A stretch of 64,000 bases of DNA from Polyodon spathula. Its lineage: Eukaryota > Chordata > Actinopteri > Acipenseriformes > Polyodontidae. The DNA lies in NCBI RefSeq assembly GCF_017654505.1, contig NC_054539.1, positions 66,048,256-66,112,255 of the forward strand. The letters are read 5' to 3'. Position numbers and translations under genes: made by a program. Below, piece after piece: positions 55,031-64,000 of the stretch. A model generated the notes under the pieces. That model saw nothing but the letters and a program-made list of their open reading frames with translations, ran no database searches and was not told the origin of the DNA. The number at the start of each line of letters is the position of its first letter. Within the stretch, counting starts at the first letter, position 1.

Positions 55031-57577
55031 CTGTGAAAAACAGCACATGTGTTACAGTACTGGACGACCTAAACACAGCAATGGCTGGGGATTGTACAGA
55101 GTGCTGTGCTTCCAACTTCAGTTAACAGACTGCCACACAGTAGCATCAACTGAGTAATCTTTTAGTGCAAAAAATTTGATTAATGAAACACTCAACTACT
55201 TTAATTGTTTATTAAGAACAAACCAAGTATAGTTTAATTAAAGAAAAAAAAAAGTTTATGCTTACCGGTATTTATTAGTATTGGACGTCAATGACATTTT
55301 TTCACAAACTGGTAGTAACTGTATGCAGACAAGTTTACATTAATTAATGTTGATCAGACTTTCACTGGTTAACACGCCCACCCTACCACTGAGTCTGTAT
55401 AGAGGGCATGGAGATTCACCTTGATTTGTACTCACCAATGGCAATGTGGACTGAGAGCATTGTGTGACTGAGCGTCAAGGCCCACAGGTGCAGGCTGTGC
55501 ATTCCCTTCACACCTTTTAGAGAAAGCAGGACCTCCTTCACAGTATTAAACTGTATTGTCTTTGGGGCACCTGCAGGAAAGAGATTTTGTTTTAGCTGTC
55601 GGTCAGCCACTCATTCTGCTTGACTGAAAAGGCAGAGCTGCTCTATTGCAACATCTTCCTGTCAATGCTAACTGTTGCAATACCATTCTTCATGCCTTGC
55701 AGGATTACAAATCACAGTGTTTTATTATGAATTCCTCTAGTTGTATGTTTTTTTTTGTTTTTTTTTTAAGCAGATATTTTGATTCTGAAAATAGCACCTA
55801 CTGGTATGTGACTAAACTGAAATTAACATTAAAATATTATTAGCAATGGTATTTTTTTTTTTTTTTTTGGGGGGGGGGGGGGGGGGTGATATAAAGGTGG
55901 TGATATCCACTATCCTGTTACTATTATAGTAATATCAATAGTAATAATATCATTATCGTATTTAAGGAGTAATTACATTATGGAAGGGGTGCAAAGAATG
56001 TTATGTTAATTTTGGAAATGTAATTGAAAGATAAATTCTACATTTCTTAATTTAATTTATAAAGAGACCTGCATTGATTGCAGACTATGGGGCTCAGTGC
56101 CAGGATATACCCATCAATCTAATTCTTCTGGGCTCTTTAAAGCCAGAAACAAAACTACTGGCTTCACCCAGCCAGTTGAGACTGTTCAAGTCTATGCAGC
56201 TACTATAACTTATAAGTTTTCGTTAAATTGAGTGTTGTGCTACATAATAACTTACCTTCCATTAGTATTCTGAAGACATCCCTTAAGATGGTGACAGTCG
56301 TTCCCAGGACGAAAACAGAGAACAGGAAGGTACATATTGGATCTGCTACTTTGTATTCAGGCTGTTAGTATGAAGACAAGAAAGACTTCAACAGAATGGT
56401 AGCCATATGACCAAAATACACAATTAAATGGTTATTTAGCACCAGAGGGTACCAAGCACCTTGCTATAGTAGCCTATGTTAAAACATTTTATATTTAAAT
56501 TTTAGACTATTCCAGAGTTAAACTCATTCAGATCAGACAGCTCTGTGATTTTACAACACAGAACCAGCACTGGAGTTGTGGCTAGTTAAATTGCGATTCA
56601 AACTGGAATCTCCTCCTTAGGTATTCAATCAGACTGTTAGATCACACAGTATATTTGTTCCGTCAGTGAAAAGTATTGTGAAGATGTTTAAGGAGTCATT
56701 ACTTGCCCTAAAATAAATAATAATTGCCGCAATCAGCACTCCGACACTCTGAAGTAGATCTCCAATGACATGGACGAAGGCAGCTCGCACGCTGGTGTTG
56801 CCATGGTGACCAAAGTGTGAGTGTCCATGACCAAGACTCTCTGGGCTCTTGACGGCATCATCTAGTTTGTGATAACCAGAGCCATGGCTGTGACTGTGAA
56901 ACGTGGTGGACTGGTGTAGAATGTAGGCCATTCTAAAAATACAAAATATAATACATGGAATTTGGGGGAAAGCCGTGCCGAGCTGATATTTCATAATATG
57001 CCTCACCATTAAGGGTTCAAAGGTTATCTCTGCATTAAAATCTTAGTCCTGTTTTCCAGTTTATTGTTTGGCTGCTCCTATTAGTACCCAATGTTATAAT
57101 ACATTCTATGAGTTAGGCTAAGGGTTACGGTTTGGGTTAGAGTTAGAAGTTATAGTTCCTCAACTTACATAACATTAACGCCAACGGCGCAGCCAGAGGT
57201 AATCACCATCACATAGCCTTCGATCTCATAGTCATTGTTGACGATCCTGATGATGGCCAGGTATACCAGCACCGCTGTCACAATCCAGATAGACAACACC
57301 GACACAAGGGCTCCCAAAATCTCTAGGGTATAAAACATCCCTTCTGTTACATTGACTGTTCATGCCCAAAACAAGTCCCAGTGCTGCAGCAGCATGACCT
57401 CTGAAGTGAAAAATTCTCTTCTGCTGTACTTCTATGAAATGTTCTCGTTCTGAAGACTATCAATCAATCAATCAATCTTTATTTTATATAGCGCCTTTCA
57501 TAGTGGACCACCATCACAAAACACTTTGACTAACTACAATGTACAATGGCACATATTTATTTAATACAAATATACTG

Positions 57578-57658
<81 letters not shown>

Positions 57659-60473
57659 CTGCTGGTTCACAGATGTATCTTAAAGATGTTGGTTCTTCTA
57701 ACACAGTCTCACATCCATATTATTTACAATAGGATATCTATTATTCCTAAGATTTCACCATTGGTGTTAGTCATTACTTTTTGGACGACAGTTAAAAGAT
57801 CTTAATAACCAGCAATGGGGTTTTTTAACTTGTTGCTTGGCCCTACCTGATCTCTGCCAACCAAAGTTCATGGTCTTGGTGGGGGATCTTGATGAAATCC
57901 ACAGGGAGAATAAGCTGACCATCATACTCCCAAAGTCTGTGAGTAAATGCGCTGCATCAGTCATGATCGCCAAGCTATGAGCTAAGTAGCCACCTGCAAC
58001 AACAGGAAAAAAAAGTGAATCGATTTCATCCATTAAAAAAATATACGTTTTGAGTTTTCCACACACGCCCTCACAACTGTGAAAAACTCTATTCTCTAAA
58101 AGCAACGTTTTACTGTAACAATGAATTTAATTTGTATTTAGAGTAAAAGGCCAGTAAAAGGTCAGACAATCATGTTAGAGATGTGGGAAGTGAAGCATGC
58201 AGTATGTTTGTTCAGCTTTGCTTCACAGATTTTGGGGATACTTATAATAACTCAATCATGTGGCCAAATTAATAATACCCTTCAACTCCGGTAATGTATG
58301 TACTGTATAGTAATTAAAAGAACTTCCATTGAAAAAATAAAAACAATCTGTCAGTCTCTCACACTATACTGGGGGGTAATGGGAAATGCCTTGATTTTGT
58401 GCAAATCTGCGTATTTTCACGTATTCACTTTCTTACAAGTAAAAGGCCAGATAAAGCTAGTCAAGAGCCATGTAATTGTAATTTCCAAAATATAAAAACA
58501 AAAGAACATGCATTCATATCATAGTACTGTTGTCAACAGCTTTCATTCTTGACAATGCCCACCAGGATTGCAACAGTGATAATATAATAACAGATTCGAA
58601 AAATAATTGCCTAACACAGGGGTCAGCATCCTACGGCCCGCGGGCCCCATCCAGCCTGCCAAGCACATCAAGAAATTGGAGATTTATTTCAGGCATAGCC
58701 GAGCCACTTGTGACAGCTCTCATCACTGCGATATTTCTGTGAACAAGCCTCTCTCTGCCATTTCGCTGTCAAAGACATTGAAGAAAAGGAAAGTTGATAG
58801 AGAGTGCTGAGTGTTCAGCAATCAGTAGACCAATGTTTGTGCAACGCAAACAGTGTTCAGTGTTCAAAGAATACGATATCAGGCATCATTTTGACACACT
58901 TCATAAAGACAAGTATAACTGCTTGGAAGGCAATTTATTAGTGACAAAATAGGAGCTGTGACAAAAGGCTTGTCTAAGACTGTTTACAGACGTAGAATTT
59001 GTATAAACGTGTATGATGAAAGTTACTGAGGAGGTATGACCTGAAAAGAAAAACTTGATCAATAATGTGAGTCTGCCTGCTCCTAGTAGTACTAGATGAA
59101 TTGAAGATATAGGGATGGATTTTCTTTGCAAACTGAAAAGCCAAAATGTTTTGAATACTTTTTATTAGCACTTGAAGACAGCAATGACATGTCAGGTACA
59201 GCCCAACTACTCATATGTGTGCGAGGAACTGACAAGATGTTTCAGGTGACCAAAGAGGTTGGTGCGCTTCAGAGTTTGAAGGGGACAACCACAAGAGAAG
59301 ACTTAGTTCTCATAGTGCGTGAAACAATTAACATGCTTCAACTGAACTGGGAGAAACTGAAAGCATAACAGATGGTATGCGAAACATGAGAGTAAACAAG
59401 TCTGGTGTAATAGGACGCACCAACAGTGAAATGCAGAAATTGAATGCTGACCTTCCCACGCAACTTCACTACAGCAATCGTTGTGTAGCAAAGAGTTAAA
59501 GTGAGAATCTGCCATGAGCGTAGTTGTTTCAAGTGTGAATTTCATCCGGGGCTATGTCTTGAACCATCGCCAGGTTCAACAGTTTCTTGCCCAAATTGAA
59601 GCAGAATACGGAGATACTGTATCATGTATAACACAGAAGTAAGGTTGCCCAGTCGGTGTAAACTTCTCAAACGATTCTTCCAGCTGTGGAATGAGATTGA
59701 TATTTTTCTCACAGAAAAGGGAAAGCAAAAAGTAGAACTCTGATCCTGTGTGGATTTGGGATTCAAATTTTTAGGGGACATAATGGAACTTCTGAATGAT
59801 CTGAATGTGAGACCTCAGGGGAGGGGAAAACTAGTGACGTGAAAGCATTTGAGACAAAACTTGTCAGTGAAGGAAACTTTTCACACATTCCTAGTTGCAC
59901 ACCACAAGTAAGAGTCTTAACCATCATGTAAAAGAGCCAGGCTCATTTGTATTTGTGGTTATAGAGCTTTTACTGTCATCTCATCTCACCAACAGGGGAC
60001 AAAATCCGCAATGGCAGTGCATTGCCCAACATAATCTGCTACAGTTGCAGGCTTTAGAAACAAGTATGTGCTGACAATATATATTAACGGAGCAATATCT
60101 TGGGAACAAACTTCAGTGAAGTTTTCTATTCCTAAATTCAATTCTGTCCTGGCTGGCCATGGTGGTTCTGAACCCAATTGCCTTGTTAATGATATTGCAG
60201 GTGTTTCTAACCCCTGTGCTTTTCCAGTGTATCACCCCCAAAGGAAACAGAGCAATGCTCTTACCAATAACCTCTCCAATCATGAATATCAAACATATGA
60301 CGGAAGCGATGTAGAGTTTCTTCCTTGCCAACTGCGTCTCTCTGCTTTCAACGGTCTTGGTCGCTCTACCATGGCAATGCTGTCTGACGTGTTGCTCCAG
60401 CTCGATTGCCGTGCCTGAGTTGCCGTTCTCAAATGGGAAGTCTGGATACACCTCCTTGGATCCTGTGACTGGG
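54885..60473 (-). CDS. slc30a3: zinc transporter 3 (SLC30A3/ZnT3 type), first exon not found
   Basis: It is a cation diffusion facilitator that moves cytosolic zinc into vesicles; in mammals ZnT3 loads synaptic vesicles. Seven exons join in phase to 373 residues plus stop; human ZnT3 has 388, so a short N-terminal exon is missing. Visible are the cytosolic CHG start, [20 protein letters not shown] (TM1), [20 protein letters not shown] with HLLTD (TM2 zinc site), [16 protein letters not shown], a His-rich loop HSHSHG to [28 protein letters not shown] with HVIGD (TM5 zinc site), and a cytosolic C-terminal domain ending [18 protein letters not shown]30A2 and A8 are close paralogues. [12 protein letters not shown] and the gtf3c2 neighbour favour A3. 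Confidence 0.88.
55436..55570 (-). CDS. slc30a3: slc30a3 exon 7
   Basis: The acceptor TCTTTCCTGCAG ends at 55571 and the donor is GTGAGT from 55435; phase 1 in and out. It encodes [19 protein letters not shown] and [20 protein letters not shown], the cytosolic zinc-binding/dimer domain. Confidence 0.95.
55850..55888. repeat. (T)n(G)n tract
   Basis: A T run followed by about 18 G in slc30a3 intron 7. Length may be unreliable. Confidence 0.85.
56256..56361 (-). CDS. slc30a3: slc30a3 exon 6
   Basis: The acceptor CATACTAACAG ends at 56362 and the donor is GTAAGT from 56255; phase in 0, out 1. It encodes [20 protein letters not shown] (TM6) and [12 protein letters not shown]. Confidence 0.95.
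56707..56932 (-). CDS. slc30a3: slc30a3 exon 5 (ends at a GC donor)
   Basis: The acceptor TTTGTATTTTTAG ends at 56933; phase in 2, out 0. It encodes [20 protein letters not shown], the His-rich loop, and [20 protein letters not shown]. The exon ends TATTTTAGG and the intron starts GCAAGT (56706-56701). The nearest GT donor would create a stop after joining, so a GC-AG intron is required. Confidence 0.9.
57169..57322 (-). CDS. slc30a3: slc30a3 exon 4
   Basis: The acceptor TTTATACCCTAG ends at 57323 and the donor is GTAAGT from 57168; phase in 1, out 2. It encodes [20 protein letters not shown] (TM3), [20 protein letters not shown] and the start of TM4. Confidence 0.95.
57459..57545 (-). mobile_element. 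L2-type LINE/SINE 3' tail
   Basis: On the minus strand it reads TTTTGTGATGGTGGTCCACT, then ATGAAAGGCGCTATATAAAA, then TAAAGATTGATTGATTGATT. The GCGCTATATAAA core plus a terminal microsatellite marks an L2-type 3' end, inserted in slc30a3 intron 3. Confidence 0.6.
57582..57657. repeat. (TA)n microsatellite
   Basis: Nearly forty TA units beside the L2-type tail. Confidence 0.95.
57847..57993 (-). CDS. slc30a3: slc30a3 exon 3
   Basis: The minus-strand acceptor TGTTGTTGCAG ends at 57994 and the donor is GTAGGG from 57846; phase 1 in and out. It encodes [29 protein letters not shown] and [11 protein letters not shown], including the TM2 HxxxD zinc site. Confidence 0.95.
58617..59930 (+). mobile_element. 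hAT transposon relic (GTF2IRD2-like transposase)
   Basis: It starts with CAGGGGTCAGCATCCTACGG CCCGCGGGCC, an hAT-type terminus. Broken frames then follow the order of the transposase domesticated in GTF2IRD2: [16 protein letters not shown] (end of the finger), [37 protein letters not shown] (open frame 59126-59368), [20 protein letters not shown], and [13 protein letters not shown] near 59781. Many stops show it is dead. It is plus-strand, opposite to its host slc30a3, in intron 2. The right terminus was not found. Confidence 0.8.
60265..60473 (-). CDS. slc30a3: slc30a3 exon 2 (first visible)
   Basis: On the minus strand, TTTTTATCTTTTAG ends at 60474 and the exon starts in phase 2. It encodes [28 protein letters not shown] and the first membrane helix to GEVIG. 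The donor is GTAAGA from 60264. The frame is also open back to an ATG at 60499 ([10 protein letters not shown]), which could be an alternative start if the acceptor is not used. Confidence 0.85.
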
Positions 60474-60530
60474 CTAAAAGATAAAAATGTGTGTTCCATG
60501 AATTGGTCTTTCCATTGTATGGTTGTATTA

Positions 60531-61179
60531 AACTGTGTAACAAAAAACCAAAAAAAAAATTGTTCCTGGGTAGTAAGTGTTATTTGCTAATTGCTTATGC
60601 CTCAAAAGTATAGAACATGACTATTATTCCCCACAAACTTTGCTTTTGTGACCAGGACAGTGATATTTCAAAATATCACTATTTCCAATGGGAAAATGGG
60701 CAAATGCGTGTCTTTTCGTTCACATAAAGTCAGAAAAAAACAACATATGAATCCAAATTAACATGTATTTATACTAAAGTAATACAAAGATGACTACAAA
60801 AGATTTAGAAGCCAGTAGTTTTTCGAGATTTACAATTATACTGTAAGCCAGTAGTTTTTCGAGATTTACAATTATACTGTATTTACAGTATAATTGTAAA
60901 TCTCGAAAAACTACTGACTTCTAAATCTTTTGTAGTCATCTTTGTATTACTTTAGTATAAATACATGTTAATTTGGATTCATATGTTGTTTTTTCCTGAA
61001 TTTATGTGTACGAAAAGACACACATTTTCCCATTGGAAATAGCGATATTTTGAAATATCACTGTCCTGGTCGCAAAAGCAAAGTTTGTGGGGAATAATAG
61101 TCATGTTCTATACTTTTGAGGCATAAGCAATTAGGAAATAACGCTTACTACCCAGGAACAAAAATTGTGTTACATAGTG
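60531..61179. mobile_element. foldback non-autonomous element, copy 2
   Basis: It has the same layout as 14233-14750, with ends AACTGTGTAACAA and TTGTGTTACATAGTG and long inverted arms (GTTCCTGGGTAGTAAG, CCACAAACTTTGCTTTTG). A 36-bp unit at the centre of the left arm is tandemly doubled (60810-60845 and 60846-60881), giving this copy extra length. It lies just upstream of slc30a3 exon 2, inside its first intron if the missing exon is to the right. Confidence 0.85.
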
Positions 61180-62388
61180 CAGCAGGTTTAATCCGCTGTA
61201 TAAGAACAAATAACGGAACATTAATTATATACAAGGTACTTTATGTTTATCGGGAATTAAACTGACTGTTTCAAAAATATTTTAAACCTTTCTTTAGCAA
61301 ACAAACCTGAAAGTTGTTTTTCACCAACATTCTGTAAGATCCTAAAATTGAAAAACACAATCTAATATTTAATATTAACTATATACTGTATTCTTACTTC
61401 TCATAAATCAGTCCAATATGAATCAGTCCAAATGTTTCACAGTATTACAGTAATCCCTTGTGTATCCGTCCATATCCACCTTAACCCTTTACCCACCATG
61501 ATCAAGCTGTTCAGCACAGTGCGTGCAAGATATTTGTATTGCTTACAGCCAATGTAAATTGTTGAGCAACCTATAGCAATCACAAAAAATGCTGTAAAAT
61601 GTTTTTTAAAAAGTCCAGCTGTTGTTTATCCCACAGATAACGTTGCCTTCACCAGCGATAACCAACGTATTTATAGTGCAGGAGATTAGTGTGAATCGGG
61701 GTCAGAAGCAAATACTAGTGCTGTTCAGATCCATCAACAAATGCCTTCATACCAAGAAACTCATCTATAAAACATGTTAAAACAATCTTATCGGGCAAGT
61801 TCATTTTTCTACTCTTTTCCACATTGTTAGACAGAATACAGCCTAATGAAGTTCAGCTCTGTTTTAGCTAGTGTGTAGATGAGCTAAAAAGAGCCTCTAT
61901 AGCTTCATGACGGTCAGTTACATTTCCTTTAATCCAGGTCAAGCACTGATTTTTTGTTCAGAAAGGGAAAAAAAAACCTGGCCTCTTCCACCCCACAGTA
62001 AAATAAGCGAATTTAAACAAAAGGTTTTCATTTGTGATTACTTATAAATATATTGTTTTATTTTAAGCATTGTATTCATTTCTTTGTTCGTAATGTGTTA
62101 ACATTCACTGCATACAACAGTGAACATCATGACACACATGCTGATTCAGGATATGTAGGGAACATCAAATGTTTGCTCAGGTTGAGAAATGAGCACTGGC
62201 TCCTAGCTAGCAGTCTGTACTCCATTGATAACAGCCACTGCAAGTAATCACTGTAGAGACAAATTCCCAGTTCAAGTCAGTGAATGGTGATGGATCAGAC
62301 GCTGCAGATCAAGTTTCATAATTTGAGGCATCTTTATAAGCCATCCTTTTTCCTAAACTATTTATTTTTATTATATTTATTTATAGGT

Positions 62389-62419
<31 letters not shown>

Positions 62420-62697
62420 AACTTGATCCATTTTGCTTTTTTTTTGTTAACTGCTTATCTACAGTTCATAACAAGCTGCTTATCACAGTTTCCATGCCTG
62501 CTGTGCAGAACACAGTATCTCCTGTCACATTTCTTTTGGTATAGAATGTTTCGCTTCAGAGATGGATCCCAGTTTTGGCTCCCATTTACTCCATAATGCC
62601 ATTACAGTAGCCCTTTTATACTCATTATAAGGCGGATCACAAATAGCACATTCTTGTAATATATGGCTCCCACTATAGTGTTATAAATGATGAGCAC

Positions 62698-62700
<3 letters not shown>
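61180..62700. other. spacer or slc30a3 first intron, nothing recognised
   Basis: No coding exon with a phase-2 donor was found on the minus strand. A 22-base or longer A run lies near 62394-62420. Confidence 0.4.

Positions 62701-62701
<1 letters not shown>

Positions 62702-62775
<74 letters not shown>
62702..62775. repeat. (TA)n microsatellite
   Basis: About 36 TA units. Confidence 0.95.
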
Positions 62776-62778
<3 letters not shown>

Positions 62779-63243
62779 AGAGGGTTAATTCCTCCCTGCT
62801 GAGAAAAAACATATGCAAATGCACATTTGCTTAATTGGTTTTGTTTAATCGTTAATTATCACCTGCACCTGGCTATCATTGTAAATTAGAGCCAGGTGTA
62901 GGGTATTTAAGGAGAGCAGCCAGTCTGTTCTGGGCTGCTGCTGCTGTGTAGAGAGCCCGCATGATAGTGTGCTCAAGCATATAAAGATAAAAATAAAGAT
63001 AAAGGTACTGGTACTGGTACTGGTACAGTGCAAAGCCTTCTTGTGTTTAAAAACTGTGTGTTTTGTTTGATTTTTTGATTTAGCAGGTAAACAGCTTAGC
63101 TGTCCTGTTGGATAGTTAGGGTCGTGTCTGTGGTAGCCAGTGCTCGTACAGAGCTAGGGTTTTGTTTTCTGTTTTGTTTATTTTGCATTATTAAATATCT
63201 TAGCGTGCAAGAGCTTTCAAAAACCTCCATCTCTGGGTCGTAC
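62776..63243 (+). mobile_element. LTR-like promoter block (solo-LTR candidate)
   Basis: A structured segment holds an inverted pair CACCTGGCT / AGCCAGGTG around 62865-62900, then GGGTATTTAAGGAGAGCAGC (TATA-like box and start region), CTGCTGCTGCTGTG, an array of GGTACT units (63004-63028), and a downstream T-rich part with TTATTTTGCATTATTAAA. That layout fits the U3-R-U5 order of an LTR retrotransposon. I recall very similar blocks in sturgeon-type genomic sequence. No internal coding region adjoins it. Borders are approximate. Confidence 0.4.
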
Positions 63244-63271
63244 TTCAAAAACCGGTTTGTTTACAAATGAT

Positions 63272-63276
63272 ATATA

Positions 63277-63312
<36 letters not shown>

Positions 63313-63345
63313 TATATATATATTATATATATATTTAAACAGATC
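63272..63345. repeat. interrupted (TA)n tract
   Basis: TA repeats with TAATTA and TATCTA interruptions. Confidence 0.9.
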
Positions 63346-64000
63346 CCCATGAGGTACATACTGTACCTACTTAAGATGTAAATCTCAGGGTCCCATATTA
63401 CTCTGTTCATACAATACAAGGTAACAGAAGGTAACGTTTAGTAATTGGTAAATATTCAAATGTTTAAAATGAACATAATAGCAAAGTAAATGAGAATGAG
63501 TACTGTAATTTTAACAATGCCATTGCCACTATCAGGTCTCATCCCAAAGGATACATGTATCAATGCATGTCAATATCAAGTTAGGCAGGCTGGACAAGAA
63601 GAGGCTGTTTACCTCTTAATTAATTTCCCTCTCCCTGTAGTGCGAATTTCTCACGTTGTTGGCAAGCTGTTTTTTTGGATAATGATAGATTTAGAAAGAT
63701 GGCTTTCTCATTGGCATAGTGTTTTATTGAGATGCTGAGGAGGAGTTTGTGGTTCTAATAATTTAGGTTTAATAATTACATACTATGGTGCGAGAGAATA
63801 GAAAGAGTCAAGCATCACTACCATGATGTAATTAGCAGTTATGTAATAAGAGGCTTTCTAGGGCTCTATTTTAAAGATCCTAAAGACTTAGAATTCATCA
63901 CTTTCCAAAAAACTATGAAGCAACAGCACAAGACAAATGTCCAAATAAAGCTCAAATATTCATGCCACTATACCTAAAGGATGCATTCAACACCTAAACT
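63346..64000. other. right-edge spacer
   Basis: No gene or element recognised. A first exon of slc30a3 could lie here or beyond. Confidence 0.4.

Noticed and set aside
63608..63662. Possible slc30a3 first exon on the minus strand ending at a GTAAAC donor
   Set aside because: No ATG in a suitable frame and no similarity to ZnT N-termini.

Overview
The window looks like nuclear DNA of a ray-finned fish, most likely a non-teleost such as a sturgeon, paddlefish or gar. It is AT-rich, has long introns with GT-AG exons, long (TA)n and (CA)n tracts, several Tc1-type transposons, and relics of hAT, piggyBac and Penelope-like elements. The clade call is inference from gene structure and repeat style. 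No prokaryotic signature (operons, ribosome binding sites, CRISPR) is present. Two genes can be rebuilt exon by exon, and the 3' end of a third is visible at the left edge.

Left edge (1-690): the last coding exon of an unidentified plus-strand gene with a basic, then Ser/Asp/Glu-rich C-terminus, followed by a poly(A) signal. From 0.8 to 5.2 kb there are dispersed repeats and no gene.

5.3-38.3 kb, plus strand: gtf3c2, the 110-kDa beta subunit of RNA polymerase III factor TFIIIC. I reconstruct 18 coding exons, including a 32-nt microexon; all phases close and give a 972-residue protein with AT-hook-like basic motifs, an acidic patch and a C-terminal WD40 propeller. Its introns hold a Penelope-like relic with a GIY-YIG endonuclease, a nearly intact Tc1 transposon on the opposite strand, two pieces of hAT transposase, a foldback element and many microsatellites.

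38.3-54.8 kb: intergenic. It contains degenerate hAT, Tc1 (two loci) and piggyBac relics, one GC-richer orphan ORF, tandem repeats, a pogo-like end and an inverted pair of ZNF143-type motifs. No host gene was recognised.

54.9-60.5 kb, minus strand: slc30a3 (zinc transporter ZnT3 type). Seven exons cover all but the extreme N-terminus. One splice donor is GC instead of GT. An hAT relic of the GTF2IRD2-like type lies in one intron and a second copy of the foldback element lies upstream of the first visible exon. The right end (61.2-64 kb) carries (TA)n tracts and an LTR-like promoter segment.

Gtf3c2 and slc30a3 are tail-to-tail neighbours. They are also close in human 2p23.3, which supports both names by synteny. 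I found no new biological system. The points most worth checking are the GC-AG intron, the microexon, two ambiguous acceptors in gtf3c2, the near-intact Tc1, the foldback family, the LTR-like block and the orphan ORF at 39.3 kb.
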